This document shows, piece by piece, positions 35,531-44,351 of a DNA stretch of 64,000 nt. Under the pieces are notes generated by a model. The model was not told the origin of the DNA. It did no database searches and saw nothing but the letters and a program-made list of their open reading frames with translations. Origin of the DNA: Nostoc sp. C052 (lineage in GTDB: Bacteria; Cyanobacteriota; Cyanobacteriia; Cyanobacteriales; Nostocaceae). The position numbers and the translations under genes are program-made. Location of the stretch: positions 6,081,001 through 6,145,000 of the forward strand of contig NZ_CP040272.1 in assembly GCF_013393905.1 (NCBI RefSeq). The letters are read 5' to 3'. Within the stretch, counting starts at the first letter, position 1. Every line of letters starts with the position of its first letter.

Positions 35531-37600
35531 TTACTGCCCATTAGTAGTAGTAGATTGAGGAAATGGTAGAGATTCAGGCTGAGGCTGAGGTTTCGGCTGA
35601 GGATTGAGAAAGTCCTGCCAAGCCTTAATTTGCTCTTGCGCTGCACTATAAGCAGCACTACCGCGTGGAATCGATTTGGCAATGTCAATGCCTCTAGCAA
35701 TATCAGACTGACCTTGAGAGCGTGCTATTTCTAACAATTGTTGACTCCATTGGTCAATAGCCTGATTCGCATCCATACGTAAGATGCTATTGTTTGAAAC
35801 CTGATCCGCTAGTCGTATTGCCTCAATTAAGGCTTCTGGAGTGCCAGCTGCCCCCACTTGCTGGGCTTTTTTCCAGTTTTCTCTAGTGCGGATTTGCCCT
35901 TCCCAGTCATTGATTGCAGCTTGTGCGTCTCCAGAAAGCGCCCTTCCTGATGAAGCAATTTGTTGAGCTGCGTTGATGGCGGCGGTGAGATTTCCACTCT
36001 GAGCCAGTTCTTGTGCTTGATCTAAGTAGGGTTGGTCTTGAATTCGTTGAATCTTGCCGATCCAAGTACGAATTTTTTTCCGTGCTTCTGGATATAATGC
36101 ACGACCTCTACGAATTTCGCTAGCCTGGGCGATCGCAGCTTGCAAGGAGTTAATATCGTCGAATATTGCTATCTGTTCGGCGCGGTCTAAGTAAGGTTGG
36201 TCTTCAATTGTTTCTATTTGGGCAGTCCACCGATCCATCTCTTGCCTAGCTTCTGTGGCCCTGGGATTACTAGCAGGAATCAACTGTATTTGGGCGATCG
36301 CTGCTGTTAAATTAGGCACTGTTCCCTGGCTAGCCAATATTCTCGCTTTTTCTAGATTGGCAACATCTTCAATTTCCAGCTGCCAACGGGCAATTAGTTG
36401 CTGCGCCTCGTTATAGACTGGTCTGGAAGGAGAAATCTGTTGTGCTTGAGCGATCGCTGCCTGTAAACCAGAAACGTTACCTATCCAAGCACTCCTTTTC
36501 GCGTCAGCTATGGCAATAAAGTCATCGGTCTCACCTTGTAGTTTCGTACTTTCCGGTATTTGCCTAGCAATATTCAGCGCTTCATCCGCATCTTTCTTAT
36601 CTAGTTTTGCCTTTGCCAATTCCAGCATTTGGCGTCCAAATGCTGGAATCGCTTGTTGAGCTTTTTGGTAAAGATAACTTTCTTGCCCAATGGACTCAGC
36701 TAACTTAATTGCTTCTAATAAATTATCGACTACTTTGCTATTTGCTAAACTTTCGGCTTTGCCTAACTTATCGCCATCTTCCCGCGCTGTGGCGATTAGA
36801 CGATTCAATTGGTCGTATTTCGTACCCGCCCAATACTGATTGTCTACGCGCAGCATTTTAGCAGATAACATGAATGCCGATTGCCAGCGCCGTTCCTTTA
36901 CTTCAGCGATCGCACTGTTATATGTGGTTTCTGCCTTTGACCAAATTAACTCCCATTTCCCAATTTGTTCATCGACTAACTTATAAGCTGCCACATCTTC
37001 GGGTATTTTCTTAGCAGTAGCGATCGCTTCTTCTAAATTCCCAGTTTGGAAACTTTCATCAGCTAGCTTCAAAATATCCCGCGACCATTCTTCGATGAAA
37101 CGATCAATTTCTCCATGCAGCGGGTGATTTTGTGGTAGTTGCTTCACCAGAGCGATCGCTTGCAATAAGTCGTTAACTGTTTGCTTAGAAGCCGCCAACT
37201 GAGCGCAGTGTAACCGCACAGAAGCACTAGCTAGAGGCCAGAAAATCGAGGGGCAATTAGGAGCAGCTGGCAATTTGAACAGCATTGCCATTGCCAAGAA
37301 TCCTACACTGCCGGGAATCAACATTAATAGTACTAGCCACAATGTCCAGCTTTTCATCCAGCGTGGCCATTTCCCAGAATTATTACTGAGTTGGGTAGTT
37401 TCTTTTGAATTACTATCTATAGGTAATCCTTTCTTATGGTTTTTTTTTCGCCGCTTCACTGACTTGGAGTTAGAACCAGTAGCAGGGGCATCAAATGGCT
37501 GAGTTTCACCGAATTGCTCTGTTCGGGATAATCTTTTGTTTTGATCTGGCTCTCTTCCACTGGCTGAAGACCAACTGTCTGGAATATCCCGCTCTGTCAT
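35531..37600 (-). CDS. Large membrane-anchored helical-repeat protein
   Basis: I do not recognise this 689-residue protein as a named family. It has a polar, basic N-terminus with KRRKKNHKKG (about 50-59), one membrane span at about 88-112 (LWLVLLMLIPGSVGFLAMAM), and a long helical C-terminal part. The latter consists of about nine repeats of roughly 50-60 residues. Each has an A-I-x-x-A-x-x-I-P-x-x-x-x-x-x-x-A core followed by a W-x-x-x-I helix (examples LQAAIAQAQQISPSRPVYNE and LTAAIAQIQLIPASNPRATE). The end is rich in Pro and Gln. By topology the repeats probably face the periplasm and form a scaffold. The C-terminal helices of HetF resemble this style only loosely. No neighbour hints at its function. 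Confidence 0.7.
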   Translation of the reverse strand: MTERDIPDSWSSASGREPDQNKRLSRTEQFGETQPFDAPATGSNSKSVKRRKKNHKKGLPIDSNSKETTQLSNNSGKWPRWMKSWTLWLVLLMLIPGSVGFLAMAMLFKLPAAPNCPSIFWPLASASVRLHCAQLAASKQTVNDLLQAIALVKQLPQNHPLHGEIDRFIEEWSRDILKLADESFQTGNLEEAIATAKKIPEDVAAYKLVDEQIGKWELIWSKAETTYNSAIAEVKERRWQSAFMLSAKMLRVDNQYWAGTKYDQLNRLIATAREDGDKLGKAESLANSKVVDNLLEAIKLAESIGQESYLYQKAQQAIPAFGRQMLELAKAKLDKKDADEALNIARQIPESTKLQGETDDFIAIADAKRSAWIGNVSGLQAAIAQAQQISPSRPVYNEAQQLIARWQLEIEDVANLEKARILASQGTVPNLTAAIAQIQLIPASNPRATEARQEMDRWTAQIETIEDQPYLDRAEQIAIFDDINSLQAAIAQASEIRRGRALYPEARKKIRTWIGKIQRIQDQPYLDQAQELAQSGNLTAAINAAQQIASSGRALSGDAQAAINDWEGQIRTRENWKKAQQVGAAGTPEALIEAIRLADQVSNNSILRMDANQAIDQWSQQLLEIARSQGQSDIARGIDIAKSIPRGSAAYSAAQEQIKAWQDFLNPQPKPQPQPESLPFPQSTTTNGQ

Positions 37601-37754
37601 CTCTCACACCAAAATAATTGAATAGCGCTCTGTTTTAGGTCGATAATTCCATTGTTGACATAGTAACTTTCTCATGATTAAAAAGCTACTTTTTTGATTA
37701 TCTCTCTCCACAGAGTACCATTATCAATCTAAAAAATCAGTGCTATTTTATACT

Positions 37755-38660
37755 TTATCCTGAAATAGCAGATTCAGCTTGCAAATCGGCAATTAGTTGA
37801 GCTAACTGATCGTTGCTTGCCTGGTAGACATTACCGCAAAAGTCGCAAGTTGCTTCAGCACCATTATCTTTAATAATCATATCTTGCAGTTCAGCTTCTC
37901 CCAAAATCTTCAGTGCCCCCAAAACGCGATCAAAAGAGCAACCACAGTGGAAGCGCAGCATTTGCCGTTCGGAAAAGATTTCCAGCCCCATATCTCCCAA
38001 CAAGTCGCCAAAGATTTCCGGTAAAGTCTTCCCAGCTTGCAACAATGGCGTAAATCCTGCTAGACCGGCAACCCGTGATTCCAAAATTTCTACTAGAGCT
38101 TCGTCTCTGGCGGCTTTAGGTAATATTTGTATCAGTAATCCTCCAGCCGCAGTTACTCCTGCTGCTCCCACAAACACACCTAAAACTAAAGCCGAAGGTG
38201 TTTGTTCGGAATTCACCAGATAATGAGCTACATCATCACCAATTTCGCCAGAAACTAGTTCTACAGTACTAGAGTAAGGATAACCATAACCGATATCCCG
38301 CACAACGTAGAGGTAGCCACCACCCACTGCACCACCAACATCTAACTTACCTTTGGCATTAGGAGGCAATTCTACAGATGGATTGCCCACGTATCCGCGT
38401 ACAGTACCATCTAAGCCGGCATCTACCAATATCCCACCCAAAGGCCCATCGCCCTTTACGCGAACATTAACTCTCGATCCAGTTCGCTTCATACTAGAAG
38501 CCATTAACAAGCCTGCCGCCATAGTCCGGCCTAGTGCTGCCGTTGCCACATAAGAAAGCTTGTGGCGCTGCCGTACTTCTTCTGTTAAACGTGTGGTGAT
38601 CACACCTACGGCACGAATTCCACCTTCGGCTGCTGTTGCACGAATTAACTGATCCGCCAT
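37755..38660 (-). CDS. hslO: Hsp33 redox-regulated chaperonin
   Basis: Hsp33 is a cytosolic holdase switched on by oxidation. The 301 residues from ATG 38660 (MADQLIRATAAEGGIRAV) match the family. The zinc-binding redox switch is complete: C239-x-C241 in FHCGCSFDRV and C272-x-x-C275 in ATCDFCGNVY. The core has VRVKGDGPLGGILVDAGLDG, typical of the family. The open frame extends upstream to 38762 but that part is not conserved. It is divergent from the SRPBCC-like gene at 38790, with only 130 bp between the starts. Confidence 0.96.
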   Translation of the reverse strand: MADQLIRATAAEGGIRAVGVITTRLTEEVRQRHKLSYVATAALGRTMAAGLLMASSMKRTGSRVNVRVKGDGPLGGILVDAGLDGTVRGYVGNPSVELPPNAKGKLDVGGAVGGGYLYVVRDIGYGYPYSSTVELVSGEIGDDVAHYLVNSEQTPSALVLGVFVGAAGVTAAGGLLIQILPKAARDEALVEILESRVAGLAGFTPLLQAGKTLPEIFGDLLGDMGLEIFSERQMLRFHCGCSFDRVLGALKILGEAELQDMIIKDNGAEATCDFCGNVYQASNDQLAQLIADLQAESAISG

Positions 38661-38789
38661 GAATAACCTTACATTTCTTAACAAGTTCACTTTCTCTATT
38701 CTAAGTTCTCTGCTGCGAGAAAAGTAACTTAGTAGGGTGCTACGCAAATAAACGGCTGTCATTGGTCATTAGTTATTTACAAAGGACTA

Positions 38790-39239
38790 ATGACTAAAAC
38801 TATTTGCAATATTAGAAATAGCGATGTCTCATCTTTAGGTAATCTGATAAAAATGCTGGGTAATTTTCAACAAAGCCAACTGCGGATCGAAATCGAAGCA
38901 TCAACAGATGCAATTCGTAACAGTCTGCTGCATCCAGTGCAACTAGAAAAATGGCTGTTAGGGCAACGCTTTGCGCCAGGTATGCCAGAAGAACTGCTTC
39001 CCGGATTCCAGTTTACAACCTGGACTGGGCCAGTGGCGATTCATCATCAAGTAAACATTGTCAAATCCAACTGTCTCCGCTTGATACTCAGTGGAGGTAT
39101 TGATGGGTTCCACGAATGGTATTGGGGAGAAGGTTGGGTACAGTCCCGCTTGGAAGGAATTTCAATTTTGCCCTTAAATTTGGGTCAAACCCTGAGTTTG
39201 TTAAGCTTACGTCAGTTTTTGGCAACTCAAGGGCGTTAA
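38790..39239 (+). CDS. SRPBCC-like protein of unknown function
   Basis: A 149-residue soluble protein. The stretch LRIEIEASTDAIRNSLLHPVQLEKWL, with WTGPVAIHHQVNIV and a helical end (LLSLRQFLATQGR), resembles the START/polyketide-cyclase (SRPBCC) fold, a helix-grip that binds hydrophobic ligands. The match is by pattern only. A GEGW segment (WYWGEGWVQSRL) is notable. ATG 38790 follows an agga site (38783-38786) rather closely, so the later ATG (MLGNFQQSQ) is possible. It shares an upstream region with hslO. Confidence 0.6.
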   Translation: MTKTICNIRNSDVSSLGNLIKMLGNFQQSQLRIEIEASTDAIRNSLLHPVQLEKWLLGQRFAPGMPEELLPGFQFTTWTGPVAIHHQVNIVKSNCLRLILSGGIDGFHEWYWGEGWVQSRLEGISILPLNLGQTLSLLSLRQFLATQGR

Positions 39240-39530
39240 ATCGACTGAACGTAGAAGGGGGATTTTCCTTGTCTCTAGGATTAGCTCTTTCAAGGTAACT
39301 GAAAAAATCTTTTTTTCTCTCTGTACCACGGACACTTTGCTCAAGTCGGGAAACCTTCCTATGCAGGTGTCCTGCTTTGTGAATCTGCGGTTTAAAAGTA
39401 ATTGATCTCGCCACAGAAAAACAGAGAACAATTTTTAAGAATCGGTTGTCAAAACTTGTTCATCTGTCAATTCTAATCTGTCAATTCTAAGTGTGGAAAA
39501 GTTTGAGAGTTTGCTTCCCCTAATAAATTT

Positions 39531-39956
39531 TTATCTTGGTTTTACGACTAACACTGAACAATTAGCCTCTTCTACAACTTGACTGCTGACAGAACCCTGA
39601 ACAATTCGCTTCATCCCCATCAACCCCCGACTGCCAATTATAATCAACTCAGTTTTATAAATATTGGCAAGACGAATAATTTCTTCAGCAGGATCACCAG
39701 TTACTAGTTCTAACTCACTTGTGATTGATAACTTTTCTTGATAGGATTGCAGTTGTTTTTCAACCTGAAAATAAGAAAATGTTGGCGACTCTGGCTGAGG
39801 ACGATCAGCAGGTAGTTCCATTTCTGACTCTGGTGTGGGAAACACGTGACAAAGAATAACCTTGGCATCTTTTGATAAAGCCAAATTATCTAAAGTCTGA
39901 ATTACTCGTTCTGAAATTTCCGAACCGTTCAGAGCTACCAAAATACTATTTAGCAC
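39531..39956 (-). CDS. Universal stress protein (UspA family)
   Basis: A single-domain Usp of 141 residues. It starts LNSILVALNGSEISERVIQTL; the usual Asp after V-A-x-D is Asn here. It ends with the ATP-binding pattern GSRGLMGMKRIVQGSVSSQV, which fits G-x2-G-x9-G-S, so nucleotide binding is likely. Family members respond to starvation, heat and oxidants, mostly by unknown means. No signal peptide. ATG 39956 is used. Confidence 0.92.
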   Translation of the reverse strand: MLNSILVALNGSEISERVIQTLDNLALSKDAKVILCHVFPTPESEMELPADRPQPESPTFSYFQVEKQLQSYQEKLSITSELELVTGDPAEEIIRLANIYKTELIIIGSRGLMGMKRIVQGSVSSQVVEEANCSVLVVKPR

Positions 39957-40401
39957 CGCTCTCGCCTCCTAAAGAGTAGACCTCTTACATAAGTATCTAG
40001 CAAAATCCGGCGGCGGCGACACTAAACCAATTTTTATTTGCTAATTATTATATATATTTGAGATTTAAGAATATTTGATTTCGAGATGCGTAGGTATATT
40101 TAATACGTCCTTACTTCAATCCCCTAGATTTATCTATGGGGTTACTCTAAGCCGAGGTACTTAGCACTTCTGAAGCCACTTTTATAGTATTGCCTTGTAG
40201 TGACTGGGCTAGAGAAGCTTTTCACAAGTTTCTGGGAAAGGAAAACTCTCTCCCAGAAACTAACGTCGGTAATGCCCGACTTGTGGACGCTTAAAGAAAG
40301 GGCAGCTGAAGGTAGGATAGCAAATGGCGGGCATTAGCGTAGCTTACCGTAGTTATCGCTATCCAAACTTTTAGTTATAAGAAAAAATTAAGCATTCCAA
40401 A
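39957..40401. other. Intergenic region with hairpins
   Basis: An inverted repeat of about 11 bp (agtttctggga / tcccagaaact, about 40228-40262) and a smaller one at 40118-40143 (aatccccta / tatggggtt, imperfect) are present. No gene seen. Confidence 0.4.
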
Positions 40402-41703
40402 TTACTCTTCTTGCTGAATTCGGCGTCGTACTGAATCAGCATGAGAAGATAAACCTTCTGCTGTTGCTAGCACATCAATAGCACCAGCCACATTTTGCAG
40501 TGCGGTTTGGGAGTATTGAATAATACTGGAGTGCTTGAGGAAAGTTTCAACCCCCAATGCCGAAGCATAGCGGGCAGCGCCAGAAGTTGGCAAGGTGTGG
40601 TTAGGGCCTGCCAAATAGTCTCCTACGGCTTCTGGTGTTGAGTAACCTAAAAAGATTGCCCCAGCATGGCGAATCTGTGGTAGGAGTGCCCAAGGGTCTT
40701 TGACTTCTAATTCTAGGTGTTCGGGGGCAAATTCATTTGAGAGTTCTGCTGCTGCTTCGAGCGATTCCACAACGACAATCAAGCCGTAGTGAGCGATCGC
40801 TTTTTCTGTGTCTATTCGCCGTGGATGATCTACTAGCTGTCTTTCCAAGGCTAATTGCACATTTTTCGCCAAAGCAGCATCAGTCGTCAACAAAATTGCT
40901 GCCGCCATTGGATCGTGTTCGGCTTGGGCTAGCAAGTCAGCAGCTACATGCACCGGATTTGCGGTTTCATCGGCAATCACCAGCACTTCGCTAGGGCCTG
41001 CCAAAGAATCAATACCGACGGTGCCGTAGACAAGTTTTTTCGCTAGGGTGACATAAATGTTACCAGGGCCAGTAATTACATTCACTTTCGGAATCGTTTC
41101 TGTACCATAGGCTAAAGCGGCGATCGCTTGTGCGCCCCCAATGCGATAAATTTCTTGCACCCCTGCTTCTTGGGCAGCTACCAAGACTGCGGGATTAATT
41201 GCACCGCCAGGGCCAGGAGGTGTCACCATTACCACGTGGGGTACAGCAGCAACATGAGCCGGAATTGCATTCATTAGCACTGTACTGGGGTAGGCGGCAC
41301 GGCCACCAGGCACATACAACCCGGCTCGATCTACGGGGGTGTAGCGTTTGCCCAGCACTACTTCATCGTCGCCAAAATGTACCCAGCTTTTCGGTACACG
41401 CTGACGATGAAACGCTTCAATTTGGCGGCAAGCTAGCCGAATTGCGTCAAGCAATTCCTTTGACACCTGTTGATAGGCTGCATCTAATTCCGAGCCTGTA
41501 ACTCGGAGTTCTTCTGCTTTCAAGGTTTGTTTGTCAAATTCGGCTGTGTAATGCAATACAGCTTTGTCGCCTTGGCGCTTCACTGCTTGCAAAACTTCCC
41601 GCACCGTTGCTTCTTTGTGAAGCACCTGTTCGTCATGGGTGCGATCGCAGATCCGTTGTAGTTCTGCTCTAACGTCTGCCTGCTGAGTAATGATTCGCAG
41701 CAT
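40402..41703 (-). CDS. hisD: Histidinol dehydrogenase
   Basis: HisD catalyses the last two steps of histidine synthesis, L-histidinol to L-histidine, with NAD and zinc. The 433 residues match the family. Signatures include VDRAGLYVPGGRAAYPSTVL, YRIGGAQAIAALAYGTE, VITGPGNIYVTLAKK, the conserved LAGPSEVLVIADETANP with its DLLAQAEHDP zinc-site region, and FAPEHLELEV with the catalytic Glu-His pair. ATG 41703 starts the conserved N-terminus. In this window hisH lies 17 kb away, so histidine genes are scattered, as usual in cyanobacteria. Confidence 0.97.
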   Translation of the reverse strand: MLRIITQQADVRAELQRICDRTHDEQVLHKEATVREVLQAVKRQGDKAVLHYTAEFDKQTLKAEELRVTGSELDAAYQQVSKELLDAIRLACRQIEAFHRQRVPKSWVHFGDDEVVLGKRYTPVDRAGLYVPGGRAAYPSTVLMNAIPAHVAAVPHVVMVTPPGPGGAINPAVLVAAQEAGVQEIYRIGGAQAIAALAYGTETIPKVNVITGPGNIYVTLAKKLVYGTVGIDSLAGPSEVLVIADETANPVHVAADLLAQAEHDPMAAAILLTTDAALAKNVQLALERQLVDHPRRIDTEKAIAHYGLIVVVESLEAAAELSNEFAPEHLELEVKDPWALLPQIRHAGAIFLGYSTPEAVGDYLAGPNHTLPTSGAARYASALGVETFLKHSSIIQYSQTALQNVAGAIDVLATAEGLSSHADSVRRRIQQEE

Positions 41704-42433
41704 GGAGTAAGGACAATGCCAAAATTATAATATTGCCACCTGAGATTTAGTATTGCTCTTGACCCACTGGGGTGTGCAAGCTGACTCTAATTCTCTTCTC
41801 TAGCTTAACCTGAATTTTTTTGATACTCTCAAGACTACCAGCATATAGTTTGCTTGATAAGGCAACTTAATTGCTCAGTTCCACAAGCCTTGGTAGGCTA
41901 GTAGCAAAAAGCAGGTATGCCATTCACGCTGCCCTTATGCCTTTATTTTCACTATTTGCAGAGTGCAAGTAGTGTATTCACCTAATCTCCCGGATTACAA
42001 GGAGTATGTCTAAGTATAATTTTTACTTATTTTCCTAACTTTCAGTAGTTGTTAATCTGTGTATAGAAACGATACATCGGTTCAATACTTGAAAATCCCT
42101 GAAATTTAGCTCTTTACAGTTCTTTGCCTCTGACAATACATCCGCTTTACGGGTATAAGATTGTATTTCTTGGCAATCACATTGCTTAATCAGGTTGTGG
42201 TTAGGGTGGCAGTCTTAGATGTATCTCAATATCTTAACGCATTTCCTAAATTGACGAAATACGGAAGTAAGGAAGACAGAGGAAAGGGTGGAACAATAAC
42301 TATTGATTATTCATCCATACCCAATACTCAATCCCAGAATTTTTTTAGGAAATTATAACATTGGCAATTTGGATGCTATATTAGTAAGTCTAGTAGTGTG
42401 TGTACATAATTAATAGTATTTTTGGAATTGACT
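41704..42433. other. Intergenic region upstream of rpsT and hisD
   Basis: 0.7 kb of divergent spacer with the promoters of hisD and of the rpsT-rpoC2 cluster presumably inside. No box, gene or RNA could be assigned. The frame at 42161-42358 has no family character. Confidence 0.4.
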
Positions 42434-42730
42434 GTGGCGAATACAAAGTCTGCTCTCAAGCGTGCCGAAATCGCAGAACGTAACCGACTGCGTAACAAAG
42501 CTTACAAATCAGCAGTCAAGACGCTGATAAAGAAATACATTAATGCTGTAGCTGCCTATACAGCTAATCCTAGCCCAGAATTAAAACAAGAAGTACAAAC
42601 CAGGTTATCTGAGGCTTACGGCAAAATTGATAAAGCGATTAAACGGGGTGTCCTTCACCCCAACAATGGGGCAAGGAAAAAGTCAAGATTGGCTCACAAA
42701 CTAAAACCCCTCACCCAAACAGCTGAGTAG
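42434..42730 (+). CDS. rpsT: 30S ribosomal protein bS20
   Basis: bS20 binds 16S rRNA early in 30S assembly. The 98 residues begin VANTKSALKRAEIAERNRLR, the standard N-terminus, and end in the basic HPNNGARKKSRLAHKLK. The GTG at 42434 is preferred as start: it gives the conserved N-terminus and has GGAA 7 bases upstream; the open frame begins at a TTG four codons earlier. It is the first gene of the rpsT-tatD-rpoB-rpoC1-rpoC2 cluster, an order conserved in cyanobacteria. Confidence 0.96.
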   Translation: MANTKSALKRAEIAERNRLRNKAYKSAVKTLIKKYINAVAAYTANPSPELKQEVQTRLSEAYGKIDKAIKRGVLHPNNGARKKSRLAHKLKPLTQTAE

Positions 42731-42815
42731 TCATTGGTCATTTGTCCTTCGTCATTTGTGACTAAGGACAAACAACATAGACGCGCCAGCGACTTCCCGC
42801 AGGGTAGGACAAAAG

Positions 42816-43613
42816 ATGCAACTGATAGACACGCACGTACATCTCAACTTTGATAGTTTCCAGCCGGATTTAGCAACAGTGCGATCGCGGTGGCAAAAAG
42901 CAGGTGTAGTGCGTTTAGTACATTCCTGTGTTCACCCAGAGGAGTTTGCCAGTATTCAATCCCTAGCCCAAGAGTTTCCCGAAATCAGCTTTGCTGTAGG
43001 GTTACACCCTTTGGATGCTGAAAAATGGAATAACGACACAGCCGAGAAAATCAAAACTTTAGCAAGTTCTGACTCGAATGTGGTGGCAATTGGGGAAATG
43101 GGGCTGGATTTTTACAAAGCTGATAACTACGAGCATCAGCTGATGGTGTTCGAGTCGCAGTTAGCGATCGCCTCGGAACTAAACTTACCAGTGATTATCC
43201 ACTGTCGGGATGCTGCTGTGGCAACCAGAGAAGTGTTGCAAAAATGGCGGGAACTCAAAGGTGAAAGAGTACGGGGTGTTATGCATTGCTGGGGAGGAAC
43301 GCCAGAGGAAACCCAATGGTTTCTCGATTTAGGCTTCTACATCAGCTTTAGCGGAACGGTAACGTTCAAAAACGCCAAAGCAATCCAATCTTCAGCGGCG
43401 ATGGTAAGTAGCGATCGCCTACTGATTGAAACAGACTGTCCATTTCTGGCTCCAGTTCCGAAACGGGGCGAGAGGCGCAACGAGCCGGCTTACGTCCTTT
43501 ATGTAGCCGAACAAGTAGCTAAACTGCGTCAGGAAACAGTAGAGGCGATCGCCCATCAAACCACCCAAAATGCCTGTAAATTATTTGGATTGTCAGTATC
43601 AAGTGTATCCTAG
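42816..43613 (+). CDS. tatD: TatD-family metal-dependent hydrolase (DNase)
   Basis: TatD proteins are TIM-barrel metallohydrolases with DNase activity. The 265 residues carry the metal-binding IDTHVHLNF (H7, H9), GEMGLDFYK (Glu about 93), VIIHCRDA and MHCWGG histidines, and the final ETDCPFLAP Asp, so the active site looks complete. ATG 42816 starts the barrel directly. It is 85 bp after rpsT and 0.74 kb before rpoB, in the cyanobacterial gene order. Confidence 0.93.
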   Translation: MQLIDTHVHLNFDSFQPDLATVRSRWQKAGVVRLVHSCVHPEEFASIQSLAQEFPEISFAVGLHPLDAEKWNNDTAEKIKTLASSDSNVVAIGEMGLDFYKADNYEHQLMVFESQLAIASELNLPVIIHCRDAAVATREVLQKWRELKGERVRGVMHCWGGTPEETQWFLDLGFYISFSGTVTFKNAKAIQSSAAMVSSDRLLIETDCPFLAPVPKRGERRNEPAYVLYVAEQVAKLRQETVEAIAHQTTQNACKLFGLSVSSVS

Positions 43614-44351
43614 TATCTTTTGTTAAGTTGTGCTAAAAAAAATAAAACTATAGGGGGACAAAAATATGCTAATATTATTGCCTCAAAAACATTTTGCTTG
43701 CGCCATAATGATAAAGGAAGGAGCCTAAAACTTCTCATCTGAATTTTCCGTGCTGTTATGGCTTGGCCACCTCCCAATCTCTACAAGCCGATGCTCTCCA
43801 CACATGATTAACCGTGCCAACCCGAATTGAGCTAGACTTTTGCACAACATAGGCTTAGTGTGTATTGAATCTATTGAAAATCGTTAAACAAAATTGCCTT
43901 GTGAGTACAATCCAGCAAAATGAAGTGATTCTGATTCAAAATCGACCAAGTGCCGATCATTCCCTCAGTCTTAGGATATCTAGGATATCACTGAGAGTAT
44001 AAACAGCGGAGTGGATTTAAGACACACTGTGTGGAGCTGCGTCAGCAAATTAACGCGCTTTTTGGAGGGAAAGTGAGGAAACTTAGATCAAATTCAGGAA
44101 CATCTCAACTATATATTCTGATTGAAATGGGCGTGGGACATTGGGTGCGGACTGTAAATGCTTTCAGCAAATTCTTCCTTGCTTGTGCGCTTCTACACTC
44201 CTCATTCAGAGCGATCGTCCCATTGTCAAGATTGTTCATTTTAGCTAGATTTAATCGCTGTGTTTGCCCATAGGTGTAAATAGCAAGTGTGTAAGAAAAA
44301 GTTCCCCAACAGCTAAGGACACTGGCTAGCAGTGGGAAGCGTCAAACAGCA
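43614..44351. other. Long leader/promoter region of the rpoB operon
   Basis: 0.74 kb with no convincing gene; an 80-codon frame at 44031-44273 lacks protein character. A palindrome-like element sits at 43964-43995, where outer arms ctcagt and actgag enclose two gatatc blocks. The rpoB promoter presumably lies here, but no -10/-35 pair could be chosen. Confidence 0.45.

Noticed and set aside
44031..44273. 80-codon open frame upstream of rpoB
   Set aside because: No ribosome site, mixed composition and no recognised motif; more likely leader sequence.
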